Positions 7,941 to 15,833 of a DNA stretch of 31,496 nt are shown piece by piece. The first letter of the stretch is position 1; each line of letters opens with the position of its first letter. The stretch lies in assembly GCA_024683255.1 (NCBI GenBank), contig JAIKYL010000240.1:1-31496 (forward strand), written 5' to 3'. The DNA comes from Bacteroidales bacterium. Lineage in GTDB: Bacteria > Bacteroidota > Bacteroidia > Bacteroidales > UBA932. A program made the position numbers and the translations under genes. Below the pieces are notes generated by a model, which made no database searches, was not told the origin of the DNA, and saw only the letters and a list, made by a program, of their open reading frames with translations.

Positions 7941-8626
7941 CAGCCTTTGTCTTCCAGCAGGCCCGGACGGCGTTCCCGGGTGCGCTCAAGGGCCTTTTCG
8001 TCCTGCCAGGCCTGGATGAGTTTGGGATTGCCGCTAAGGAGTACCTCCGGCACCTTCCAGCCGTTGAATTCGGCCGGACGGGTGTACACGGGAGGAGACA
8101 CCAGGCCTTCCTGGAAGGAGTCGCTAAGGGCCGATGTCTCGTCCGTGAGCACGCCGGGGACCAGGCGGATGATGGCATCGGCCACCAGGGCGGCGGGGAT
8201 TTCTCCGCCGCTTACCACAAAGTCTCCAACGGAGATTTCCCGGGTGATCAGGTGCTCCCGGATCCGCTCGTCAATGCCCTTGTAATGGCCGCAGAGGATG
8301 ATGATGTTCTCCTTGAGGGAAAGCTCGTTGGCCATGCCCTGGTCAAAGATCTCTCCGTCCGGGGCCATGTAGATGATTTCGTCGTAATGGCGCTCCGCGG
8401 TGAGCTCCTTGATGTAGTTGAACACCGGTTCCACCATCATCACCATGCCGGCATCTCCGCCGTACGAATAGTCGTCCACCGTGAGGCGCGGCCCCAGGCC
8501 GTATTTCCGCAGATTGTGCACGTGGATCTCTACCAGTCCCTTCTTGACGGCGCGGCCGGGAATGGAGTGGCTGAGCGGGCTGTCCAGCAGCTCCGGCACC
8601 ACGGTGAGGATGTCTATTCTTAGCAT
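7940..8626 (-). CDS. trmD: tRNA (guanine-N1-)-methyltransferase
   Basis: SAM-dependent enzyme that methylates G37 of tRNAs reading CNN codons, preventing frameshifts. The 228-aa protein starts MLRIDILTVVPELLDSPLSHS; the ATG at 8626 is chosen over one eight codons upstream because it matches the family N-terminus. The trefoil-knot SAM site is visible in ILCGHYKGIDERI and ISVGDFVVSGGE. SYGGDAGMVMMVEP corresponds to the substrate loop region, and the C-terminal part carries the usual PPVYTRPAEFNGWKVPEVLLSGNP. It heads the small minus-strand operon with the cysteine hydrolase and the DUF4878 lipoprotein. The ribosomal protein and rimM genes that flank trmD in many bacteria are not here. Confidence 0.96.
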   Translation of the reverse strand: MLRIDILTVVPELLDSPLSHSIPGRAVKKGLVEIHVHNLRKYGLGPRLTVDDYSYGGDAGMVMMVEPVFNYIKELTAERHYDEIIYMAPDGEIFDQGMANELSLKENIIILCGHYKGIDERIREHLITREISVGDFVVSGGEIPAALVADAIIRLVPGVLTDETSALSDSFQEGLVSPPVYTRPAEFNGWKVPEVLLSGNPKLIQAWQDEKALERTRERRPGLLEDKG

Positions 8627-8665
8627 AATGCAGGTGTTTTTCTTCTGCAAAAATAGTATTTTATG

Positions 8666-8693
8666 TTTATTTAAGGAAATATTATTAACTTTG
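8666..8693 (+). promoter_or_regulatory. promoter of the DUF349-yidC operon
   Basis: TAACTTTG at 8686-8693 matches the -7 consensus. TTTA at 8666-8669 may be an imperfect, closely spaced -33 box. The start would fall near 8700, giving a leader of about 33 bases before the ATG at 8733. Confidence 0.5.
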
Positions 8694-8732
8694 TAAGTTA
8701 CACAAATATGTTAAACTTTTGAATCTTTAGTC

Positions 8733-10640
8733 ATGAGTGAAGAAATTAAGCCTGAGGTTATCGTGAATCCCGAGACCGCAGATGTAGCCCCTAAGGAACA
8801 GGAAACTGCCGCCGTGGTGGAAGAAACCGTCGTGGAAGCCCCTGCAGAGGAGGCAAAAGTGGAACCCAAAGTGGAAGAGGTGAAGGAGGAAGTGAAGGAG
8901 ACGGTGATGAATTTTGCCGACAAGACACTGGCAGAATTGTCCGAGCTGTTCCAGAAACTGAGTGAGAGTGAAGACCGCATGAAGCGGTCCAAGGAGGCGG
9001 AGGCCATCAAGTCCGCCTTCTATAAGCTGCTGGCCCGCGAAAAGGCGGCGGCCGGAGAGGATGCCACCGTGGTGGAACCTACGGAAGACTCCGTGGAGGA
9101 AGCCACCGTTCCCATGCAGAGCGGTCCGGTGAGCCCCTTCGCCGCCATCGAAGCCGGGTTCAAGTCGCTGTATATAGGTTATAAGAAAGCCCGTGCGGAA
9201 TACAACCGGGAGCAGGACGCCCAGCGGGAAGACAACCTGGTAAAGAAGCAGGCCATCATTGAAGAGCTCAAGGCCCTGGTGGACGCCCCCGGAGACATGA
9301 AGGATGCTTTCCCCAAGTTCCGGGACATCCAGAACCGCTGGAGGGAGGTGGGCCCCGTGCCGCAGCAGAGCTTCCGTGACGTAAACGATACCTATCAGCT
9401 TTACGTAACCCAGTTCTACGACCTGGTGGACATCAACCGGGAACTCCGGGATCTGGACTTCAAGAAGAACCTGGAAGCCAAGACGGTGTTCTGCGAGCAG
9501 GCCGAAAAGCTGGCCGAAGACGAGAATGTGGTGGAGGCCTTCAAGGAACTCCAGAAACTGCACGAGCAGTGGAAGGACCTGGGCCCCGTGGCCAAGGAGT
9601 ACCGGGAAGCCATCTGGGAGCGTTTCCGCGCAGCCACTTCCGTTATCAACAAGCGTTACCAGGCCCACTTCGAAGGCCTCAAGGCCCAGCAGTCGGACAA
9701 CCTGGCTGCCAAGGTGGCCCTTTGCGAAGAGGTGGAAGCCATAGCAGAGAAGGAGATTACCTCCTCTACGGAATGGAACGCCCTCAGCAAGCAGATAGAG
9801 GAAATCCAGGCCAAGTGGCGCACCATCGGCTTCGCCACCCGCAAGGACAATCAAAAGGTATATGAGCGTTTCCGCGCCGCCTGCGACAAGTTCTTCGAGC
9901 GCAAGAGAGCCTCCTTCACGGAGTTCAAGGATTCCATGAACGCCAACCTGGAGAAGAAGATGGCCATCATCGAGGAGGCCGAAAAGCTCAAGGACAGCAC
10001 GGACTGGAAGGCCACCGGAGACCGTCTCATAGAGCTGCAGAAGCAGTGGAAGGAGATCGGTGCCGTGCCGCGCAAGAAGAGCGAGCAGATCTGGAAGCGC
10101 TTCCGCGCCGCCTGCGACGCCTTCTTCACCGCCCGCGACAACCGCGGAAAGGGTGGAAACGGAGACTTCGCCGCCAACCTGGAAGCCAAGCGCACCCTCA
10201 TCGAGGAAATCAAGGCCTATGTGCCGGAGGCTGATAAGGACGCCCAGGCCCAGAAGGACTTCGCAGAGCGCTGGAGCGCCATCGGCTTTGTCCCGTTCAA
10301 GGAGAAGGAAGCCGTTACGGCCGCGTACCGTGAGGCCATGGCAGAGAAATTCCCGGGCTTCGGTGCCCGCGGAGGCCGCCGGGAAGGTGGTCGCGGCAAC
10401 AACGCCCGTGTGGAAAGGGAGCGTCGTCCGCTCACGGAGACGGACCGCCTCAAGGAGCAGTTCACCCAGCTCCAGCAGGAGATTCAGACCTACGAGAATA
10501 ACATCGGCTTCTTCGGCCTTTCCAAGGGTGCGGAGAAACTGAAAGCCCAGATGCAGGAGCGTATAGACGCCGCCAAGGCCAAACTGGAGACCCTCAAGGC
10601 CGAAATCCGGGCCAAGGAAGCGGAAGAAGCACAGGAGTAA
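8733..10640 (+). CDS. DUF349 repeat protein
   Basis: A 635-aa cytosolic, highly charged protein. The first 60 residues or so are acidic and rich in Glu, Val and Ala. Then come about five helical DUF349 repeats of roughly 75 residues, each with a core like W-[KR]-x-[IL]-G-x-V-P...RFRAACDxFF. The clearest copies are QWKDLGPVAKEYREAIWERF, KWRTIGFATRKDNQKVYERF and QWKEIGAVPRKKSEQIWKRF. A basic Gly/Arg-rich stretch (GGRREGGRGNNARVERERR) precedes a C-terminal coiled coil. No enzymatic motif is seen. DUF349 proteins are widespread in Bacteroidota, with no agreed function. It is the first gene of the yidC operon, six bases upstream of yidC. Confidence 0.88.
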   Translation: MSEEIKPEVIVNPETADVAPKEQETAAVVEETVVEAPAEEAKVEPKVEEVKEEVKETVMNFADKTLAELSELFQKLSESEDRMKRSKEAEAIKSAFYKLLAREKAAAGEDATVVEPTEDSVEEATVPMQSGPVSPFAAIEAGFKSLYIGYKKARAEYNREQDAQREDNLVKKQAIIEELKALVDAPGDMKDAFPKFRDIQNRWREVGPVPQQSFRDVNDTYQLYVTQFYDLVDINRELRDLDFKKNLEAKTVFCEQAEKLAEDENVVEAFKELQKLHEQWKDLGPVAKEYREAIWERFRAATSVINKRYQAHFEGLKAQQSDNLAAKVALCEEVEAIAEKEITSSTEWNALSKQIEEIQAKWRTIGFATRKDNQKVYERFRAACDKFFERKRASFTEFKDSMNANLEKKMAIIEEAEKLKDSTDWKATGDRLIELQKQWKEIGAVPRKKSEQIWKRFRAACDAFFTARDNRGKGGNGDFAANLEAKRTLIEEIKAYVPEADKDAQAQKDFAERWSAIGFVPFKEKEAVTAAYREAMAEKFPGFGARGGRREGGRGNNARVERERRPLTETDRLKEQFTQLQQEIQTYENNIGFFGLSKGAEKLKAQMQERIDAAKAKLETLKAEIRAKEAEEAQE

Positions 10641-10646
10641 AGGCCT

Positions 10647-12530
10647 ATGGACAAGAATTCACTCATCGGCTTTGTCCTGATAGCCGTCATCATGATGGGC
10701 TTCTTCGGGTATCAGAGCCGTCAGCAGGCCAAACTTCGGGCCGAACAGGAGCGTTTGGACTCCATTGCCGCAGCAGAGGCATACGAGCAGTATAAACTGG
10801 ACAGCGCTTATCGCGCGGAGCATCCGGAAGCAGCCCTTCCGGAAGAGGCTTTGACTCCCGCTGCCCCCGCCGCTCCGGCACAGGCCGTTTATTCGGACTC
10901 CCTGCTCAATGCAGCTGCCCTGGCCGATGCTTCCTATGTTACCCTGGAGAACGAGAAACTGGAGGTGAAATTCACCACCCGCGGCGGCCAGCCCTGGTCC
11001 GTGAGGGTGAAGAATTATTACAATTACGACAAGAGTGACCTGTACATCATCCCGGAAGGCAAGTCCCAGCTGGGATATGTGGTGTATGCCCCCACGGCCG
11101 TGGATACGCGGAAGTTCAACTTCCAGTATGTTCCGGAAGAGTCTTCGGATTCCACCGTCGTAATGCGCCTACCTTTTACCGGCGGTGGCTACATTGAGCA
11201 GCGCTACACCCTCCTGAAGGATTCCTATTCCCTTAACGAGAAGGTCTCCTTCGTGGGCATGCAGAACCTCATTCCCCGCAATGTGAATTCCATTGACGTG
11301 GACTTCGAGGCTGTTATTCCGCGCATGGAGAAGGGCTACAAGAACGAGAGCCAGTATTCCCGCCTCAATTATTACTTCCCGGAGGACAACAAGCCCGCCA
11401 ACATCGGCAACGGCCGGGACGGCAGCAAGCGCTTCGACAACAAGATCGAGTGGTTTGCCTTCCAGCAGCAGTTCTTCAGCGCCATCATGCGCGCTCCAGG
11501 GAACTTCAGCTACGGCGAATTCTCCCTCAAGTTTGCCGGAAAGGACAATCCGGATCACAACCTCATGCAGTGCAACGCCCTCATGCGGGCCGATATCCCC
11601 ACCGGGGCGGATGTGATCCAGGTGCCGTTCGAGTTCTACTTCGGCCCCAACGACTATAAGGGCCTCAAGGCGTACGGACACGCCTATGAGAAGGTGATTC
11701 CGCTGGGCGGTAAGATCATCGGCGTCTTCACCAAATACGTGATTATCCCGCTGTTCGACTGGCTCAGCAAGTTCATCTCCAACTTCGGTATCATCATCCT
11801 CCTGATGACCATCTTCATCAAGATCGTGGTGCTCCCGCTGGCCTACAAGAGCTACGCTTCCAGCGCCAAGATGTCGGCCCTCAAGCCTTTTATCGACAAG
11901 ATCAACGCCAAGTATCCCAAGCAGGAAGACGCCATGAAGAAGCAGCAGGAGACCATGGAACTGTACAAGAAGGCGGGCGTGAACATGATGGGAGGCTGCC
12001 TCCCCATGCTGCTGCAGATGCCCATCCTGTGGGCCATGTTCCGCTTCTTCCCGGCCTCCATCCAGCTGCGTCAGGAGCATTTCCTCTGGGCCGAAGACCT
12101 TAGCGCATACGATGACGTAATCCACTGGGGTACCACCATCCTGGGCATTGACCACATCTCGCTCTTCGCCCTCCTCATGGCTCTTTCCATGTTCTTCTAT
12201 TCCAAGATCACTATGCAGGGCCAGAATACGGGGAATGACCCCAACGCCAAGATGATGCGGGCCATGAGCCTGTACATGATGCCCGTCATGATGTTCTTCA
12301 TCTGTAACAACCTGTCTTCCGGTCTTAGCTACTATTACCTGCTTTCCAACCTCATCACCATGCTGGAAACCTGGATCATCCGCAAGTGGATTGTGAAGCC
12401 GGAGGAGATTGTGGCCAAGGTGAAGGCGGCCGATAATAAGCCTGCGCCCAAGAGCAAGTGGCAGCAGCGCCTGGAAGAGGCCCAGAAGATGCAGCGTCAG
12501 ATGGAGCAGCAGAAGAAAGGCCGCAAGTAA
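10647..12530 (+). CDS. yidC: membrane protein insertase YidC
   Basis: Inserts and folds inner-membrane proteins, alone or with SecYEG. The 627-aa protein starts with a transmembrane segment (SLIGFVLIAVIMMGFFGY). It continues with a charged linker, a large periplasmic beta-sandwich domain (about 80-350), and the conserved Oxa1/YidC core with several membrane helices (about 365-575). The core contains NMMGGCLPMLLQMPILWAMFRFFP and the ALLMALSMFFYSKITMQ segment. The C-terminal tail is strongly basic (SKWQQRLEEAQKMQRQMEQ), as expected for ribosome contact. The long first domain is typical of Gram-negative and Bacteroidota YidC. It is the second gene of the plus-strand operon, and its TAA overlaps the next ATG by one base. 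Confidence 0.97.
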   Translation: MDKNSLIGFVLIAVIMMGFFGYQSRQQAKLRAEQERLDSIAAAEAYEQYKLDSAYRAEHPEAALPEEALTPAAPAAPAQAVYSDSLLNAAALADASYVTLENEKLEVKFTTRGGQPWSVRVKNYYNYDKSDLYIIPEGKSQLGYVVYAPTAVDTRKFNFQYVPEESSDSTVVMRLPFTGGGYIEQRYTLLKDSYSLNEKVSFVGMQNLIPRNVNSIDVDFEAVIPRMEKGYKNESQYSRLNYYFPEDNKPANIGNGRDGSKRFDNKIEWFAFQQQFFSAIMRAPGNFSYGEFSLKFAGKDNPDHNLMQCNALMRADIPTGADVIQVPFEFYFGPNDYKGLKAYGHAYEKVIPLGGKIIGVFTKYVIIPLFDWLSKFISNFGIIILLMTIFIKIVVLPLAYKSYASSAKMSALKPFIDKINAKYPKQEDAMKKQQETMELYKKAGVNMMGGCLPMLLQMPILWAMFRFFPASIQLRQEHFLWAEDLSAYDDVIHWGTTILGIDHISLFALLMALSMFFYSKITMQGQNTGNDPNAKMMRAMSLYMMPVMMFFICNNLSSGLSYYYLLSNLITMLETWIIRKWIVKPEEIVAKVKAADNKPAPKSKWQQRLEEAQKMQRQMEQQKKGRK

Positions 12531-13291
12531 TGAAGCGTTTCCTGTTCCTGCCGATGGTTCTGATCCTTGCCCTGCAGCCCTTGCAGGCGCAACGTAGGGA
12601 TTCCACGTACACGGCTTCGGAACGGTTCAAATGGGAAAAACTAATTGCCCCCGCCTCTCTTGTGGGAGTGGGGGCAATCTGTACCATATCCCCCTGGTAC
12701 AAGGAAAAGGTGAATCTCCCCGTGAGGGAGTGGGTGCTGTCCAATACCGGCGGCACGGAATACAGCTTCGATAACTATCTCCAGCATGCCCCCTTGGCCT
12801 CCTATACCATTGCAGGCTTCTGCGGGGCAGGGGAACACGGAGCGTGGGAGCATCTTATTACAGCTGCTACCACTTTTGTGATATTTACCGCTTTCGCCCA
12901 GAGTCTCAAGCGCATTGTGGGAGTTACCCGCCCCAACGGAGGAACGCATTCTTTCCCATCCGGACATACCACCACAGCTTTTGCCGGAGCGGAACTCGTC
13001 CGGCTGGAATATGGCCCCTGGTGGGGCCTGGCGGCCTATTCCGTGGCCGGTTTCACCGCTTTTATGCGGGTGTGGAACAACCGGCACTGGACCAGTGACG
13101 TGATAGCGGGTGCCGGTTTCGGCATCCTTAGCGCCAACATAGCCTACTGGCTTCTTCCCTATGAGAGGAAGCTGTTCCACTTGGATTCCAAGCAGGTGAC
13201 GGGCAAAAACTTTCAGTTTCAGGCAGCCCCTTATGCTGCAGCAACGCCATACGGATCTTCCTATGGCCTAACCCTGGCTTTACAATGGTAG
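12530..13291 (+). CDS. PAP2-family membrane phosphatase
   Basis: A 253-aa phosphatidic-acid-phosphatase-type enzyme. All three family motifs are intact: K127-x6-R134-P135 in KRIVGVTRP, PSGH at 143-146, and R180-x5-H186-x3-D190 in RVWNNRHWTSD. A signal-like hydrophobic start (MKRFLFLPMVLILALQPLQAQ) and further membrane segments place the active site on the periplasmic side. Likely substrates are lipid phosphates such as undecaprenyl diphosphate, phosphatidate or lipid A, and the motifs do not decide which. The start is fixed by the TAATG overlap with yidC at 12528-12532. It overlaps the next gene by seven bases, so all four genes of this run look co-translated. Confidence 0.92.
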   Translation: MKRFLFLPMVLILALQPLQAQRRDSTYTASERFKWEKLIAPASLVGVGAICTISPWYKEKVNLPVREWVLSNTGGTEYSFDNYLQHAPLASYTIAGFCGAGEHGAWEHLITAATTFVIFTAFAQSLKRIVGVTRPNGGTHSFPSGHTTTAFAGAELVRLEYGPWWGLAAYSVAGFTAFMRVWNNRHWTSDVIAGAGFGILSANIAYWLLPYERKLFHLDSKQVTGKNFQFQAAPYAAATPYGSSYGLTLALQW

Positions 13292-14064
13292 CAGAATCCC
13301 TCAAAATACTTCGTTCGGCGCTGCCTTCCGGGGTGGAGCTGGTGGCCGTGTCCAAATTCCATCCGATAGAGCGTCTCATGGAGGCCTACAACGCCGGTCA
13401 GCGCCTCTTTGGCGAGAACCGGCCGCAGGAGCTGGCGGCCAAGGCGCCGCAGATGCCGGCCGATGTGCAGTGGCACTTCATCGGCCATCTTCAGACCAAC
13501 AAGCTCAAACTGGTCCTTCCATATGTTACCATGGTCCAGTCCGTGGATTCTTTCCACCTCCTTGAAGCCATAAACAATTGGTGTGCAGCCAATTCCAAAA
13601 CCATAGACATCCTCCTGGAACTCCATCTGGGTGCAGAGGAAACAAAGTCAGGTTTTACTGAGGAAGAAATCCTTTCTGTTATTAGCGCCGCAGGCACACC
13701 CTCTGAAACCCATGGCCACCCTCGGCCGTGTAAGAGGGAGGGGCCCACAGCAAGTGCCCAACGGGCACAGCGAGGTGGGAAGGGCCTGAGCGAAGCGAAG
13801 GAGGTTTCAGAGGGTGTGCCTGCAGAGCTGACCAATGTAAGGATTAGGGGATTAATGGGTATGGCCACCAATACGGACGATATGGCTATTGTGGAGGCCG
13901 ATTTTGCCAGGATCGAGGCGCTTTTCAACAAAATAAAAGCCCTGGATCTGCCGGGCTTTGATCAATTGTCCATTGGAATGTCGGGGGACTGGCCGCTGGC
14001 GGTTAAGCACGGGGCCACCATGGTGCGGATTGGGACAGATATCTTCGGCCCCAGGGAGTACTAG
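13285..14064 (+). CDS. YggS/PLPBP-type PLP homeostasis protein with in-frame repeat insertion
   Basis: Single-domain PLP-binding protein of the YggS/PROSC family, involved in pyridoxal phosphate and amino-acid balance. PLP lysine is K24 in AVSKFHP. Other family marks are GENRPQEL, WHFIGHLQTNK, GLMGMATNTDD and the C-terminal LSIGMSGDWPLAVKHGATMVRIGT. The protein has 259 aa instead of the usual 220-230. The excess is a low-complexity stretch from about residue 137 (starting GTPSETHGHPRP) to about 180, just before LTNVRIRGLMGM. It coincides with a 134-bp element with perfect 21-bp inverted ends (13690-13823). The frame stays open and both flanks align with the family, so the protein is probably functional with an added surface loop. 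It ends in a CTAG shared with the convergent gene's stop. Confidence 0.93.
   Translation: MVAESLKILRSALPSGVELVAVSKFHPIERLMEAYNAGQRLFGENRPQELAAKAPQMPADVQWHFIGHLQTNKLKLVLPYVTMVQSVDSFHLLEAINNWCAANSKTIDILLELHLGAEETKSGFTEEEILSVISAAGTPSETHGHPRPCKREGPTASAQRAQRGGKGLSEAKEVSEGVPAELTNVRIRGLMGMATNTDDMAIVEADFARIEALFNKIKALDLPGFDQLSIGMSGDWPLAVKHGATMVRIGTDIFGPREY
13690..13823. repeat. 134-bp palindromic element inserted in yggS coding sequence
   Basis: The arms at 13690-13710 and 13803-13823 are perfect 21-bp inverted repeats (outer bases GCAGGCACACCC and GGGTGTGCCTGC). Inside lies a second perfect hairpin, GTGCCC-AAC-GGGCAC (13754-13768), flanked by CCCAC/GTGGG pairing, so the whole element can fold into a long structured hairpin. 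GCAG occurs at both ends (13690-13693 and 13822-13825), a possible short target duplication that overlaps the arms. The element has no transposase and is open in the yggS frame. It resembles in behaviour the Rickettsia palindromic elements, but no sequence relation is claimed. Confidence 0.85.
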
Positions 14065-15371
14065 CCCACAGGACCGCCTGCAATGCGGAAGAGCCAGTTG
14101 CGCAGCTTTCGGAAGACGTTCCACTTTTCCACCTCTTTCAGCATAATTTCCCGGCAATGCTCCTGTTCCTCCAGGAAGCGCTCTTTTGTGCCGTGGGCTA
14201 CCTCAGCATCGTAGATGATGGAAGAAACCTCGTAATTGAGGAAGAAACTCAGATTGTCGGCATTGGTGGAGCCGATACAGGTAATGTAGTCATCCGAAAC
14301 GTACATCTTGTTGTGCAGCATCCCTTCCTGCCACTCGAAGATACGGATGCCGCTTGCCAGATAGCCTTTGTACAGGGCTTCTCCCATCCATTGCTGGAAG
14401 AAGATATCGTTCTTGGCCGGGACCATCCAGCGCACGTCCACGCCCCGGAGGGCCGCTTCCTTGAGCTTCTGCATGGTGGACGGAGGCGGCGGAAGGTACG
14501 GACTCTGGAAATAGAAATAGTCCTGCGCCTGCTCCACGGCCAGTTCAAAGGCATCCCTGAGGGGCAGCCTTTTGTCGATGGGGGAGTCCGGGATAATCTG
14601 GATGGTTATTCCGGAATAATGAGGCAGGCTTTTCGGGGGCGGTATCTCTCTAACGGAACTGCCCGCCGGCTTCAGCGAGACGGACGGGGTGTCCGGTGAC
14701 ACACGGTTCCAGTTTTCCTGGAATACCTGTGCCAGCTGGGAAACCACAGGACCGGAATAGCAGGCATCCAGGTCTTTCCAGACAAAGTAATAGTAATCGG
14801 CCAGGTTCCGTCCGCCGATATAGGCTATTTCCCCGTCGATGATCATTAACTTCCGGTGGTCCCGGTGGGTGGTGGCAATGGGCGGCAGGATATAATCGGC
14901 CACCCATACAGGGAAGCGGAAAAACTCCACCTGGGCGCCTGCATCCTGCAATTGCTTCAGCTTTTTAAGGTCCGAGGCCCTGTTGGCGCCCTTGTCCAGG
15001 ATAATCCGGACATCCAGACCCGCACGGGCCTTTTCCTCCAGGATGCTGTACAGGTACACGCCGCCGGAATCTACCCGGAAGCGGTACATGTCAATGTAGA
15101 TGGACTTCCGCGCCTCGCGCAGCTGCTGCAGCATCCATTGAAAGCGGTCCGTGCTAACCGGAACAATGCTCACCTGATTGCCCTGGGTGGGAAGGAGGCC
15201 GGTGCTTTCGGCAATGGTGGCGGCCATCTCCCGGTACTCAGGACGGATAATCCCGAAAGCGGGGTTGTCCGCTTCCGGGATTACTCTTTTGTGCATGGGA
15301 GCCCTATATCCGCAGCCTGCCAGTAACAAAACCGTGGACAGCAAGCAAACTGCCAGCCGGGCTCTGCTCAT
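14061..15371 (-). CDS. phospholipase D-family (cardiolipin synthase-like) lipoprotein
   Basis: A 436-aa protein with two HKD catalytic motifs: H172-R-K174-x4-D179 in HRKLMIIDGEIAYIGGRN, and H353-N-K355-x4-D360 in HNKMYVSDDYITCIGSTNAD. This is the double-domain layout of bacterial cardiolipin synthases and related phosphatidyltransferases. Unlike membrane-anchored ClsA it starts with a lipoprotein signal (VLLLAGC, lipidated C20), so it should act in the periplasm or at the outer membrane. It could be a ClsB/ClsC-like cardiolipin synthase or a phospholipase D; the motifs do not separate these. Its stop overlaps the yggS stop in the palindrome CTAG (14061-14064). It ends the minus-strand run, and the V-ATPase K gene abuts its start (15372). 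Confidence 0.88.
   Translation of the reverse strand: MSRARLAVCLLSTVLLLAGCGYRAPMHKRVIPEADNPAFGIIRPEYREMAATIAESTGLLPTQGNQVSIVPVSTDRFQWMLQQLREARKSIYIDMYRFRVDSGGVYLYSILEEKARAGLDVRIILDKGANRASDLKKLKQLQDAGAQVEFFRFPVWVADYILPPIATTHRDHRKLMIIDGEIAYIGGRNLADYYYFVWKDLDACYSGPVVSQLAQVFQENWNRVSPDTPSVSLKPAGSSVREIPPPKSLPHYSGITIQIIPDSPIDKRLPLRDAFELAVEQAQDYFYFQSPYLPPPPSTMQKLKEAALRGVDVRWMVPAKNDIFFQQWMGEALYKGYLASGIRIFEWQEGMLHNKMYVSDDYITCIGSTNADNLSFFLNYEVSSIIYDAEVAHGTKERFLEEQEHCREIMLKEVEKWNVFRKLRNWLFRIAGGPVG

Positions 15372-15833
<462 letters not shown>

Noticed and set aside
13690..13823. Full insertion sequence or integron cassette
   Set aside because: At 134 bp there is no room for a transposase, and no attC-like core sites are seen. 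At most it is a non-autonomous element.
13285..14064. yggS as a broken or frameshifted pseudogene because of the inserted element
   Set aside because: The frame is open through the element, and both flanks, including the PLP lysine and the C-terminal phosphate-binding segment, are intact.
14061..14064. Shared stop codons of two convergent genes in CTAG
   Set aside because: Neat but common; CTAG is its own complement, so TAG stops can overlap by chance.
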